From the NCBI GenBank assembly GCA_016781525.1, contig JADDQE010000195.1:1-35242 (forward strand): a stretch of DNA of 35,242 bases. The letters run 5' to 3'. The number at the start of each line of letters is the position of its first letter. The first letter of the stretch is position 1. The position numbers and the translations under genes are program-made. The notes under the pieces are model-generated. The model was not told where the DNA came from, did not search any database, and was given only the letters and a program-made list of their open reading frames with translations. The stretch comes from a bacterium (GTDB lineage: Bacteria; Chloroflexota; Chloroflexia; Chloroflexales; Kallotenuaceae). Shown here in pieces: positions 1 to 9,700 of this stretch.

Positions 1-379
1 ACCTAGTCCACTGCGTTGTACCACGTGCGACGATGCCCAATCTTCCTGGACGTTTTGTCCCACCCGGTCCAGAGTGTCCATCCATGTCCACCGGCTTGGC
101 TACATGTTGGCTACATGACTATCAGGCAACCCAGTGTTCAGGTGGAGCATAGGGATATCCCGATCCCAGTCTTGATAGTGTAAACAGTAAAGCGCACTAC
201 GATGCCTGCGTCAAAGAATGGACCAGCCGGTCGACCGATAGTACGTTGCGTTCTGTGCACCATCCCACACAGCAGGATCCGAATGTATGAGCCAAGCAGC
301 CACCTCAGCGGCAATATTGCCGACGGATGGCAAAAGTAGCCAAGACAGGTGCATGGACGCGACCACAATGGTTGATCGG
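1..379. other. Gene-free stretch downstream of the S9 peptidase gene
   Basis: I see no convincing gene here. The open frames are short and read through low-complexity sequence. It holds a tandem pair of an 11-mer (96-106 and 107-117) and a 14-nt perfect palindrome at 309-322, about 60 bases beyond the peptidase stop codon on the minus strand. The palindrome has no following T tract, so I do not call it a terminator. Confidence 0.5.
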
Positions 380-2290
380 TTACAACCATCGATCGAACCA
401 GTCGCATACGCGCATCAAGAGATCGCGCTGGTGCTGGCGCTCGTTGATCGGATGCTCTTCGCGCGGATAGATGACCAGTTCGGCGGGTACCTGGCGGTAG
501 CGCAACGCATGGTACCATTCCAAGCCCTGCCCCAACCGCACCCGCTGGTCAGCAGCGCCATGCAAGACCAACGTGGGTGTGGAGACGTTTCCGACATAGG
601 TGATCGGCGAACAGCGGTGGTAAATCTCGGGATCTTCCCAGGGCGTAGCCAGCATTTGCGCCGTAGGCAGCCAGCTAAAAACATCCGCCGCTTGTTGGCT
701 CACCAAATTAACCACACCTGCGCCCACGATCGCCGCTTTGAAGCGATCGCTATGGCCGGTAACCCAGGAGGTGAAGAAGCCACCATAGCTCCAGCCACCG
801 ACGCCTAGCCGTTGGGGATCGGCCACGCCCAATGTGATCACATGGTCCACGCCGGCCAGCACATCTTGGAGATCGCCGATACCCCACGCGCGCTGGTTGC
901 TGCCGCTAAACGCGGTGCCACGATCGGCGCTGCCACGTGGGTTTGGTAGCAGCACAGCGTAGCCGCGCGCCGCCAAGAGTTGGCCCCAATCATGCCAGCC
1001 AGCCATGAAGCGTTGCAACCAATACCAATTGGGGCCGCCGTGTAGATGCAGCACCAGCGGGTAGCGCTGGCCCGGCTGGTAGCTACTGGGATAGATCAAG
1101 ATGCCTTCGATCTCCAGACCATCGGGTGCTTGCCAGCGCACCGTTTCGCTGGCTCCGAGCGCAATGTCCGCGAGATGCGGATTATGGTTGGTGCGCTGCT
1201 GCGGCGCACTGCCGAACGTGCCGACCCACACTTCCACCGGATGCGTGCCGTCTTCGATCAAGCATGCATAACGCTGTCCATCGCGGCTCAGGCTCACGCT
1301 CACGGCTTCGCCGGGCTGGTCGAGCAGGGTGTGTCCGGTGAGCACTGTTTCGGGTGTCCTTGTGCCAAGGGGAACGCGCGCCACCACCGAGCGGGTGTGG
1401 CTCATTGCGGCCAGCACCAGCGCGTCATTGCCAGGGAGCCAGTGCAACGCAAACACATGCCCGTCAAAGTCGTCGATCAAGCGCTGCGGCTGCCCGTCAG
1501 GAAGCAGCGTCCAGATTTCTTCCACCCAGCCGTCGGCGCTGGCTCCCGCATGCATCCATGCCAGCGCACTGCCATCGAAACTGCTGGCAAGTGTGTGTGC
1601 GGCGTGTCGGCCTTGCCAAATCTGTTCAGGCTCCTCGCCTTCCCGGATGCGCAGCACCGGCCACGACTGCACAAAATCGTCGGCATTCGGCGTTGGGCTG
1701 GTGGTGATGGCCCATGCATCGTTGCCAAGCCACGCATAGGAGCGAACTTGATACCTAGACGGAGTGATCGGGCGTGGCTCGCCGTCAAGCTCCACCACCC
1801 ACAAGCGTGCGAACTTGTAATCATGATCCACATGGTGGGCATCATCATGATCGCGCTTGCGTTGTTCTTCTTCGTCGGTGTCGGCGTCGGGCGCAAGGAA
1901 GGCGATGTGCTTGCCGTCGGGACTCCATTTGAAACTTTGCACACCACCCTTAGTGTCCGTCAGTGCATGTGCTTCGCCGCCGTGGGTGGGCATCAGGTAG
2001 AGTTGTTGCGTGTCGGCTTTTTCGCGGTCGGATAAAACTGCCAACATCGTGCCGTCCGGACTCCACCGCGGGAAGCTGTCGGCGTGTGGTCCCCACGTGA
2101 ACTGGCGCGGGGCAGCTGATCCCGTCGTATCCGCCACCCAAATGTTGGACGCGAAGAGTTTGTGCTCGTCTTCGGTATAGCTTTTGCCCACCACATACGC
2201 GCCCTGCGATCCATCAGGACTGATCGCGACATCGGACACATGATTGAGCGCGAACAAATCATCGAGCGTGAACGTGCGTGGTTCGGTCAT
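380..2290 (-). CDS. S9 family (prolyl oligopeptidase-type) serine peptidase
   Basis: This 636-residue protein is a cytoplasmic S9-family peptidase or acylaminoacyl-peptidase relative that would cut short peptides. The N-terminal two thirds look like a beta-propeller: repeated SPDG motifs (ISPDGS, WSPDGT, WSPDGK) as in TolB/WD40-like blades. The C-terminal third is an alpha/beta hydrolase with nucleophile motif GWSYGG (Ser ~501), GAADQRV (Asp ~581) and EEHP (His ~613), in the right order and spacing for a catalytic triad. No signal peptide is seen. I chose the ATG at 2290 because AGGAG lies six bases upstream; the longer frame to 2353 would overlap the preceding gene. It is the last gene of a binding protein-permease-permease-peptidase operon, 16 bases after the dppC-like gene, so hydrolysis of imported peptides is the natural role. 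The family call is firm; the exact substrate is unknown. Confidence 0.93.
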   Translation of the reverse strand: MTEPRTFTLDDLFALNHVSDVAISPDGSQGAYVVGKSYTEDEHKLFASNIWVADTTGSAAPRQFTWGPHADSFPRWSPDGTMLAVLSDREKADTQQLYLMPTHGGEAHALTDTKGGVQSFKWSPDGKHIAFLAPDADTDEEEQRKRDHDDAHHVDHDYKFARLWVVELDGEPRPITPSRYQVRSYAWLGNDAWAITTSPTPNADDFVQSWPVLRIREGEEPEQIWQGRHAAHTLASSFDGSALAWMHAGASADGWVEEIWTLLPDGQPQRLIDDFDGHVFALHWLPGNDALVLAAMSHTRSVVARVPLGTRTPETVLTGHTLLDQPGEAVSVSLSRDGQRYACLIEDGTHPVEVWVGTFGSAPQQRTNHNPHLADIALGASETVRWQAPDGLEIEGILIYPSSYQPGQRYPLVLHLHGGPNWYWLQRFMAGWHDWGQLLAARGYAVLLPNPRGSADRGTAFSGSNQRAWGIGDLQDVLAGVDHVITLGVADPQRLGVGGWSYGGFFTSWVTGHSDRFKAAIVGAGVVNLVSQQAADVFSWLPTAQMLATPWEDPEIYHRCSPITYVGNVSTPTLVLHGAADQRVRLGQGLEWYHALRYRQVPAELVIYPREEHPINERQHQRDLLMRVCDWFDRWL

Positions 2291-2306
2291 ACCAAACTCC
2301 TGGGCG

Positions 2307-3233
2307 TTATTGGTTGAGGCGTGGATCAAGCGCATCCCGCAGCGCGTCGCCAACGATGCTGAGCGCCAGCACCGTGATGGTGATGAAAAAGCCGGGAATA
2401 AACACTAAGCTGATCGACGAATAAAAATACTGGGTCGCTTTGGTCAGCATATTGCCCCATGATGGCGTCGGCGGTTGCACGCCAAAGCCGAGGAAACTGA
2501 GCGCCGCTTCCGTGAGGATAAAGCCCGGCACGGCCAGCGTGGCGGCCACGATGATGATATGCACCACGTTCGGCAAAATATGGCGCGTCACAATCGTCCA
2601 GTCCGATGCGCCAACGACCCGGGCTGCGTCGACGTAATCACGCCGTTTAACGGACAAAGTTTCGGCCCGCACCAACCGGGCCAGGCCAAACCAGCTTAGC
2701 AGTGCGATAATCACTGCTAAGGCAGCCGGACCGACCTGAAACAGCGAGCCGATCAAGATCAACAAAAAGATCGCGGGGATCGAAAGCATCACGTCCACGA
2801 AGCGCATCAACACTATGTCGATCCAGCCACCATAATACGCTGCCAACGCGCCAACACTGGTGCCGATCAACAAGGCAACCATGGTACCAAGCAGCGCGAT
2901 GCCCAGCGACACCCGCCCGCCATACGCGATGCGGGTAAATACATCGCGCCCGTACTCGTCGCTGCCGAGCCAATGCTTGGCGCTGGGTGACGCAAAATTG
3001 TCGAGCAGCCGTTGGTCGTCGGGGCCGACATGCGTGATGTAGCGCGACACCAGTGGCGCGCCGATGCTGAGAAGCCCTAGCAATAAGGTTATCAGGAGCG
3101 CGGCGAGCGCTAGCTTGTTCGCTCGGAACCGTCGCCATGCCCGCGCGCGGTTGCTTTCACCCTGATGCTGTGCGGCACGCTGCTGTTCATGGATCACCAG
3201 CGCGCCAACATGCCGGTTCGATTCGGCTTCCAT
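2307..3233 (-). CDS. Peptide ABC transporter permease, DppC/OppC type (first operon)
   Basis: This 308-residue inner-membrane permease is one half of the channel of a dipeptide/oligopeptide importer. It has a cytoplasmic N-terminal tail of about 40 residues, a first membrane helix (LALAALLITLLLGLLSIGAP), a periplasmic loop with the family motif HWLGSDEYGRDVFTRI, and five more helices. The EAA coupling loop reads DAARVVGASDW...HILPN, the contact site for the ATPase. Its end, DALRDALDPR, is typical of OppC/DppC. The ATG at 3233 follows AAGGA by six bases. It lies 16 bases after the permease B stop codon and is followed by the S9 peptidase. No ATPase gene is in this operon, so its energiser must come from elsewhere, possibly the second operon in this window. 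Confidence 0.95.
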   Translation of the reverse strand: MEAESNRHVGALVIHEQQRAAQHQGESNRARAWRRFRANKLALAALLITLLLGLLSIGAPLVSRYITHVGPDDQRLLDNFASPSAKHWLGSDEYGRDVFTRIAYGGRVSLGIALLGTMVALLIGTSVGALAAYYGGWIDIVLMRFVDVMLSIPAIFLLILIGSLFQVGPAALAVIIALLSWFGLARLVRAETLSVKRRDYVDAARVVGASDWTIVTRHILPNVVHIIIVAATLAVPGFILTEAALSFLGFGVQPPTPSWGNMLTKATQYFYSSISLVFIPGFFITITVLALSIVGDALRDALDPRLNQ

Positions 3234-3249
3234 AATCGTTCCTTTCGTG

Positions 3250-4218
3250 CTAGCTATACGTCACGCGCGGATCGGCAATACCATACAACACATCCGCCAA
3301 CAGATTGCTCAGCACCGTGATAATGGAAATAAACAGCACCGTGCCCATCACCATGGTGTAATCGCGATTGCCCGCTGCATCCAGCGCCAAGCTGCCGATA
3401 CCCGGCCAGCCAAAGATCGCTTCGATCACCACTGCACCGCCGAACAAACTTGGCAGCGCCAAGCCAACAATTGTGATCAGCGGCAGCATCGCATTGCGAA
3501 ACGCATGGCCCATGATCACCACCCGCTCGCCGAGCCCTTTCGCGCGTGCCGTACGGACATAATCTTGGTGGATCACTTCAAGCATTTGGGAACGGATAAA
3601 GCGGAGCCACCCCGCCAATTGCCCAAAGCCAAGCACAAAAACCGGCAGGATCAGATGGCGCACCCGATCAAGCAGATCGCCGCCACCTGGCAAGGTTTGC
3701 GTGCCGCCCGACGGCAGCGACGGCAGCCCCCACGCTTTGAACTGCACGGCGAAGATGATAATGAGCATCAGCCCAAGCCAAAACTCCGGGATCGCTTGCC
3801 CCAATGTGGCCGTCGTTGTCGCCAAATAATCGAAGATCGAGTTGCGCTTAAGTGCTGCCAGCACGCCCAACGGCACGGCGAGTGCCAGAGCGAACAACAA
3901 CGAGCAACTTGTCAACAACAAGGTGTTGGGCAGCCGTTCGAAAATCTGTTTGTGCACGGGCTGGTAGGTTTTGAGCGAAATGCCCAGATCACCTTGGAGG
4001 AGTTGCCCGACCCATCCAAGATACTGCTCGTGCAGCGGACGGTCGATGCCCAAGGTTCTTTTGATACTCTCCAAATCTTCGGGCTTGATCTCGGGGTTGA
4101 GCACCAAATTATCGATCGGGCTGCCCGGTGTCAGATGGATCAGCACAAACGTGACAAGCGTGATACCCAGGATCAGCGGTGGCACGCCCAGCAACCGGCG
4201 CAAAATATAGCCTCCCAT
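3250..4218 (-). CDS. Peptide ABC transporter permease, DppB/OppB type (first operon)
   Basis: This 322-residue inner-membrane permease pairs with the DppC-like protein to form the import channel. It begins with the typical YILRRLLGVPPLILGITLV helix, has the loop TPGSPIDN seen in OppB/DppB proteins, and carries the EAA loop RTARAKGLGERVV...HAFRNAMLP before its last two helices. It ends GIADPRVTYS, the usual family ending. I prefer the ATG at 4218: GGGAGG sits six bases upstream, while the ATG at 4236 has no clear ribosome site. It follows the binding-protein gene after a 69-base gap that holds a 10-bp hairpin, and precedes the dppC-like gene closely, so the two permeases are surely co-transcribed. 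Confidence 0.95.
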   Translation of the reverse strand: MGGYILRRLLGVPPLILGITLVTFVLIHLTPGSPIDNLVLNPEIKPEDLESIKRTLGIDRPLHEQYLGWVGQLLQGDLGISLKTYQPVHKQIFERLPNTLLLTSCSLLFALALAVPLGVLAALKRNSIFDYLATTTATLGQAIPEFWLGLMLIIIFAVQFKAWGLPSLPSGGTQTLPGGGDLLDRVRHLILPVFVLGFGQLAGWLRFIRSQMLEVIHQDYVRTARAKGLGERVVIMGHAFRNAMLPLITIVGLALPSLFGGAVVIEAIFGWPGIGSLALDAAGNRDYTMVMGTVLFISIITVLSNLLADVLYGIADPRVTYS

Positions 4219-4253
4219 GCGGCTCCTCCCACTCATTCACGAGCGTAACGGCA

Positions 4254-4279
4254 CGGCGGGATCACAGGGGATCCCGCCG
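4254..4279 (-). promoter_or_regulatory. Hairpin between binding-protein and permease genes
   Basis: A perfect 10-bp inverted repeat (4254-4263 with 4270-4279, six-base loop) sits in the gap just after the binding-protein stop codon. There is no T tract, so it is more likely an mRNA-stabilising or partly terminating stem that keeps the binding protein in excess over the permeases. This is a known strategy in binding-protein operons. The second peptide operon has a hairpin at the same place. Confidence 0.65.
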
Positions 4280-4287
4280 CACGTTTG

Positions 4288-6021
4288 TTACTTCCCGTCC
4301 GTCACATACCATTGATATGCGTACAAGCTTGTACCGACGGCGTTAGGAATGTAATTCTTCACGCGCTTGTTGACACCCGCAAGTGCTTTAGGAAAATCGG
4401 TGATTAGCGCCGGCGCATCGGCTACAACCTGATTCTGCATCTCGAGGTAGATCTGCTTGCGTTCTTCCTGGTCAAGCGTTTTGAGGCCACGCGTGAGCAG
4501 CTCGTCGACTTTGGGGTTGCTGTAGTTGTACAGGTTGAAGCCAGCCCCGTACTGCTTGCTGTCCCACATCGTTTGTTGATCGGGATCGACGCCCCACGCA
4601 AAGCCAACCAAAAACGCTTGAAAGTCGAAGGTTTTGGTTAAGCGCGTCACAAACGTACTAAACTCTTCAAACTGCGGTGTCATCTCGACGCCGATGTCTT
4701 TCCAGTTTTGTTGGAACACGGTCATGTAGCCTTCAATCGTTTTGTCGCCGCTGTAGGTATACATGCTGAACGAAAGCTTCTGCCCATCCTTCGCCCGAAT
4801 ACCGTCGGCGCCTTTGGCCCAGCCTGCTTCATCCAGCAGTTGGTTGGCTTTATTGGGATCGTAGTCATAGCGCGTCGTGATTTTGTCGGGCTGGTAGGCC
4901 CACGACAGCACCGGCATCGTGCCCTGCGCCACGGTGCTCAGGCCGTACTGGATTTTCTCCACGATGCCTTCACGATCCAGCGCATAAAACAGCGCTTGAC
5001 GCACCTTCACATCTTGAAAGATCGGCGAACCTTTTTCTTTGTTGAGGTTATAGCCCATGAACAGGAAGTTGAACGTTTCATAGGCGAACGTGGTGAAGTT
5101 GGTTTGTTGTTGGGCATCCGCATAAAAGTTCGGGCCAAAGCCAGCAACGTCGACCTCGCCGGTTTTGAGTTGTTGGTAGAGTGCGGTGTCGTCCTTGACG
5201 AACTTGCGGATGTAGCCGTCGAGCGCCGTGGCACCACGATGGTAGTCGGGATTGCCGGCCAGCGTCACGCGGTCGCCTTGCCTAAACTCTTGGAACTTGA
5301 ACGGACCGGTACCCACCGGCTTGGCAGTGCTGAACTCGTTGGTGGGTATGTCTTTGGGCGCAACGTTGCCCAGAATATGTCTGGGCACGATGCCATAGCT
5401 GGTGTTGCTGACCAAGAACGGCGCGATCACGTCCTTCAGCGTGATCACCACGGTGGTCGGGTCTTTGGCTTCAACCGATGCAATACGCTCGTTGAGCTCG
5501 CCGGCACGCGGCGTACCGGTTTCGGCGTTCATGTACAAATCGTAGCTAAACTTTACATCGTCGGCAGTGAATGGCTGACCATCATGCCATTTGACGCCAT
5601 CTTTGAGCGTAAAGGTATACACCTTGTTGTCGGGCGAAATGTCCCATTTGGTTGCGAGGTTGGGTACGGCCTCAAGCGTATCGGGGTCGATATTCGTTAA
5701 GCCGTCGAACACCAGATCCGTGATCTCGCCCGATGCCGTATCGGACACCAGCACCGGATTAAGGGTGCGCACATCGGCGGTCGAGCCAATTACGATCGTA
5801 CCACCTTTTTTGATGCCCGCCGTATCGATCTGCGGAGCAACTGTGCTTACACTGGCTGAAGCTGCTGTTGTAGACGTAGCGGTCGAAGCACTGGCGCTCG
5901 ACGTTGCGGTGCTGCCACCTTGTCCATTGCCGCACGCGGCAAGAAAGGCTGTGCTGCTAAGGGCTGCAGCGGCAGTTTTGAGGAAACGACGACGGCTGAT
6001 GGGGGTTGGTTGGTTCTCCAT
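4288..6021 (-). CDS. Peptide-binding lipoprotein, family 5 solute-binding protein (first operon)
   Basis: This 577-residue extracytoplasmic solute-binding protein (SBP_bac_5, DppA/OppA-like) would deliver peptides to the DppB/DppC channel. The N-terminus has a twin-arginine motif (SRRRFLK, residues 9-15), a hydrophobic stretch and a lipobox LAAC ending at Cys30, so it is probably exported folded by Tat and lipid-anchored. A Ser/Thr/Ala-rich linker (about residues 34-62) follows. The mature domain shows family signatures such as TFTLKDGVKWHDGQPFTADDV and the later VRQALFYALDREGIV. It is the first gene of a minus-strand operon, with a good promoter at 6279-6307, which leaves a leader of about 250 bases. 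Ligand class (di- versus oligopeptide, or another family-5 ligand such as nickel or a sugar) cannot be read from the sequence; the peptidase in the operon favours peptides. Confidence 0.95.
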   Translation of the reverse strand: MENQPTPISRRRFLKTAAAALSSTAFLAACGNGQGGSTATSSASASTATSTTAASASVSTVAPQIDTAGIKKGGTIVIGSTADVRTLNPVLVSDTASGEITDLVFDGLTNIDPDTLEAVPNLATKWDISPDNKVYTFTLKDGVKWHDGQPFTADDVKFSYDLYMNAETGTPRAGELNERIASVEAKDPTTVVITLKDVIAPFLVSNTSYGIVPRHILGNVAPKDIPTNEFSTAKPVGTGPFKFQEFRQGDRVTLAGNPDYHRGATALDGYIRKFVKDDTALYQQLKTGEVDVAGFGPNFYADAQQQTNFTTFAYETFNFLFMGYNLNKEKGSPIFQDVKVRQALFYALDREGIVEKIQYGLSTVAQGTMPVLSWAYQPDKITTRYDYDPNKANQLLDEAGWAKGADGIRAKDGQKLSFSMYTYSGDKTIEGYMTVFQQNWKDIGVEMTPQFEEFSTFVTRLTKTFDFQAFLVGFAWGVDPDQQTMWDSKQYGAGFNLYNYSNPKVDELLTRGLKTLDQEERKQIYLEMQNQVVADAPALITDFPKALAGVNKRVKNYIPNAVGTSLYAYQWYVTDGK

Positions 6022-6570
6022 AGAAAGATGCCTCCCGTGTTCTCTACTTCATGGGCGGCGGTCGCACCTTTCCCAATGCGACGTGTGCCGCGCGTGCTCT
6101 ACCCTAAAGTATCCAGCGACAATGTGAGGGTGAGGCACGTACGATGGTGTACGTACGGTGCTCTACGTTAATCGAATCGGAGCCGAGCTAAAGCATGTGC
6201 AATTCGCTAAGCAAGCAGCGGCTAACAGAGTCATTAGTGCCACCGATACTATAGTCTTAACAACGAACGAGTTGAGCGAGTATACGTGTACCACAAATAT
6301 ATGTCAAATGTGCGGATAGTGGACGCAACCCCATGCCGAGCACGTCCATCGAACGGCGCACGCGCCTCAACGACTGGCTTGTGCGTCATAGCATTGCGCT
6401 ACTGCGCATCCCCTTGGCTTGATGGTATCCTTCGAGATGCGGCATCACCGTCTAAACCATTGACACACATGTGGAGATACGGCCGCGTACTGAGTGGTGG
6501 GGGCGATGCTGCAGGTCATAGCAGCAGGGGTCATCACGATACGATGGTCAGTTTGGCTACATGACGTAAA
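6022..6570. other. Leader and gene-free region upstream of the first peptide operon
   Basis: No credible gene is seen in this 550-base stretch. It holds the operon promoter (6279-6307) and a leader of roughly 250 bases. In the leader, near 6136-6158, CGTACGT occurs twice, 14 bases apart, which might be a regulator site, but the evidence is weak. Confidence 0.5.
6279..6307 (-). promoter_or_regulatory. Sigma-70 type promoter of the first peptide operon
   Basis: On the minus strand, TTGACA (6307-6302) and TATACT (6284-6279) are separated by exactly 17 bases: a perfect -35 and a 5/6 -10. Transcription would start near 6272 and run into the binding-protein gene at 6021. Confidence 0.75.
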
Positions 6571-6605
6571 AGCGAACGACCAGCATCAGTTACTGGCCGT
6601 TCGCT
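6571..6605 (-). terminator. Intrinsic terminator of tRNA-Thr
   Basis: A 13-bp stem (6571-6583 with 6593-6605, one G-U pair when read on the minus strand) with a nine-base loop lies 24 bases after the tRNA 3' end. It is followed by a short run of Ts. Confidence 0.7.
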
Positions 6606-6629
6606 CTATGGCTTTGTAATGCAATATAT

Positions 6630-6705
6630 TGGAGCCAACAAAGGGACTCGAACCCTTGACCTGCTGTTTACGAAACAGCTGCTCTACCAACTGAGCTATG
6701 TTGGC
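6630..6705 (-). tRNA. tRNA-Thr (anticodon CGT)
   Basis: The minus strand gives a complete 76-base cloverleaf. The acceptor stem GCCAACA pairs with TGTTGGC, and the T arm carries GGTTCGAGTCC. The anticodon stem GCTGT/ACAGC encloses loop TTCGTAA, so the anticodon is CGT and it reads ACG codons. The discriminator base is T and the CCA end is encoded. It has its own promoter (6722-6750) and terminator, so it is a stand-alone transcription unit. Confidence 0.97.
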
Positions 6706-6721
6706 AATTGAGACGGTGCAT

Positions 6722-6750
6722 ATTCTAGCACACCATTCCCCGCGCGTCAA
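6722..6750 (-). promoter_or_regulatory. Promoter of tRNA-Thr
   Basis: On the minus strand, TTGACG (6750-6745) and TAGAAT (6727-6722) are 17 bases apart, placing the start near 6715, about ten bases before the mature tRNA. The promoter lies in the 48-base gap between the tRNA and the SbcC-like stop codon. Confidence 0.8.
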
Positions 6751-6753
6751 CCG

Positions 6754-9700
6754 CTACGCCAACGACCATATTGAACCATCGACGGTCTTCTTGATTTCGA
6801 TTTGCGACTGGAACATATCCTTAAGCTCTTGGATATGGGTAATAACCAGAATTCGTTCGAAGTCGGACTCGATCGAGTTAATCGCTTCGACCATGCGGTC
6901 GCGCCCTGCACCATCTTGCGAGCCAAAGCCTTCGTCGATAATCAACGTCTTGAGACTTGCGCCAGCCCTTCGGGCCAAGAGCTTCGACAGCGCGATGCGG
7001 ATCGCGAAATTGATCCGGAAGGCTTCACCGCCGCTGTACATCTGATAATCACGTGTGCCAGCACCATCCGCAATGCGGATGTCGAGCGTTTCAATTGTGC
7101 TATCCCCGCGCCGTGTGTCGCGCTGCGTCTCGAATGAGAGATGGAACTGGTTCGCCGTCATCCGTCCCAGCAGCTCGTTCGCCTCCTGCTCGAGCTCCGG
7201 AATAGCTGTTTCGATCAGCATTGCCTGGATGCCCTTCTTGCCAAAGGCTACTGTAAGCTCCTCGTAGAGCTTGAGGTCGGCCCGCAGCTGCGCCGCACGC
7301 GCCTGTTGGGTTTCCAGCTCATGCCCGTAACGCAGGCAGCGCTCTAGCTCGGCCTTGGTGCTGCCCAATGCGTTCTGTGAATTGTCACGCTGCCGCAGGA
7401 GCTGATCCTGGCGGACCAGGCCGCTCCGTAATGCCGCATCGACTTCCACTTTGGCTCGCAGCTGTAGCTCTAGCTCGGCCAGCTCCCGTTGCTGCGCAGC
7501 CAGCTCCTGCTCGATACGCAGTCGCTCCGCCTGATCGCGGCTAAGCTGCTCCCGCTCATGCACAATATAGGTCAGCGCACGTTCTAGATCGCGAGCTTGT
7601 TGCTCCCAGCGCTTGAGTTCGTCGACGCGCGTCCGTAGTGCGGCATGCGCATCTTTGTCGTAGCCCAGCGCCTTGCCCTCCGCAAGGATCGCATCACGCT
7701 GCTTGCGTTCCCGATCGCCATAAGCCTCAGCCTGGAGCACCGCGCTCAATTCCTCGTACCGAGCAAATAATGCAGGACGCTGGGCTTCCGCTGCATCAAT
7801 GGTAGCTCGCTCGGCATCGAGCCGAGCGAGGCGGTGCTGGAGATGCTCGGCCTGTTGCAGCTCACGCTCGATGCGGACTATCCCGGCGCGTGTGGCGGCA
7901 AGCTCCTGCCTGATTACACGCTCCTGTCCCAGCTCGGCAAGCTGCTCCTCGAGCATCCGCAGCCGTGCCTGCTCCCCCTGTGCATATGTCCGAGCTGCCA
8001 GCTGCTCGGTGAGCGTATGCAACGTTTGATTGGCATCGTCTAGCTTGAGCTGCGCTTCGCGCGCTTGTGAGTGATGGAGGGCCAGCGTAGCTCGGCGAGC
8101 TTCCGCTTGGACCTGCTTGCTCACCTGCAGCTCAAGCTCCTCGATCGCTGTTCGTTGCGCGGCGATCGCAGCTTCGTTGGCACGCTGGGCCTGCCGGAGC
8201 TCAACGATGCGCTGCCGCAAGGCAATGCGCTCGGCCTCATACTGCTCCGTAAGATGTGCCAGACCATCCTGGCCTAGCTCGCTGCCGCACACGGGGCACG
8301 CCGCTGCATCGTGCTCGATCAGCTGCAGCTTGCCGCGGATTTCCTTCCCTTGGGCCTCGACCACGTTATACTTAGCTTGGAGCTCGCCTTGCAGCTGCGT
8401 AGCGGCCGACAGCTCGTCGCGTCGTGTGGCAAGCTCATCCGCGAGTGACTGCAAGTGGAGCAGCTCAGATCGCACATCCCGGAGCTGCCGCTCGAGATCG
8501 GGCAGTGTCGCCACCTGCACATCCAGCTCCACGATCCGGCGCTGCTGCTCCTGCTGCGCCGCCACAAGCGCATCACGGCGGACGTTGACAACTCCTTGCA
8601 GCTCCTTCGCCTCGACCTGTAGCTGCAACAAGCGTGTCTGCTGCTCGACAAGACGACTTTCGGTGTCACGCAGCTGACCCATCTCGGATTGAAGGGCGCG
8701 AACTTCCGCTAGCTGCTGCTGTAAACCCGTCCACTCTTCGTGCACACGAGCCCGTTGGGCGATCTGCTCGTCAACACGCGCCAGCTGATCCCCGACGATG
8801 CGCCGCTCGCTGTCCAGCGTGTGTCGCATATCGTCGAGCAAGCGCTGCCATTGCATCAGCTCTTCTTTGAGCTTGTAGGCCTTCTCGCGCCGCAGATTCG
8901 CAAGCTCCAGCTCTGCGTGGGCTGCCTGCAGCTCTTCGCACCCCGCCTCGATTGCCGCGCGCTCCGCGATAACCGCTTCAAAGCGCTGGACGCTGGCCTC
9001 CGTCGCCAGCATCCGCTCGTGTAGCGCTCCTCGCGCCTGCTCGTGCTGCTCGATGCTCCGACGCACATGTTCCCGTCGCTCACTACGTTCTTGGAGCCGG
9101 GCCACCCGCTGCCGCAGCTCGTCTAGCGTCGCCTCATGATCCTTCAGCTCCTCCTCGGTCATGGCGACGCGCTCTTGCGCTTCCGCAAGCGCTTGCTCCA
9201 GTCGTGGCCGCTGCTCAACCTCACTTTGGAGACGCACCAGGTGACTCTCGACGATATCCAGATCCTTGCTCAGCCGGTTCGCTTCGTCCTTGGATCGGCG
9301 CTCAAGCTCCTCGTACTCGGCTAGCCCCAAAATATCCGCCAGCACCTGCTTCCGCTCAGCCGGCTTGCGACCTGTAAACTCATCCGCGCGCCCCTGCACC
9401 AGAAACGCAGAGTTGACGAACGTCTCGTACTCAATCCGTAGAATACGACTGATAACGGTTTGTGTTTCGGCAACCGTATCGCCCGACAGGTTACGCCAAG
9501 CGCCATCCCGCTCCTGCACCTGCACATGGAGCGTTGTCGTCCCGGCTCGCTTACCACGCTTGCGGCGCCGAATCACCCGGTACAGCTGATCGTCGAGCAG
9601 GAAGTCGAGGGCTACCTCCATCTCTTCGCGGCCAACGGTAATCAGATCGTCGTCGCTTTTGGCGCGGGCCCTGCCCCAAAGTGCCCAGGTGAGCGCATCC

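Noticed and set aside
96..117. Tandem 11-mer TTGGCTACATG, with a third copy (13-base match) at 6553-6565, considered as flanking repeats of a mobile unit
   Set aside because: Several 13-base matches are expected by chance in 35 kb, and no integrase or transposase lies between the copies.
309..322. 14-nt palindrome, considered as terminator of the peptidase operon
   Set aside because: No loop, no T tract and AT-rich centre; too weak.
1046..2035. 329-codon plus-strand frame opposite the S9 peptidase
   Set aside because: The minus-strand product has clear motifs and a catalytic triad; this frame is its shadow.
3247..4248. 333-codon plus-strand frame opposite the permease B gene
   Set aside because: It mirrors the dppB-like gene, is very rich in Gln, His and Arg, and has no domain or ribosome site.
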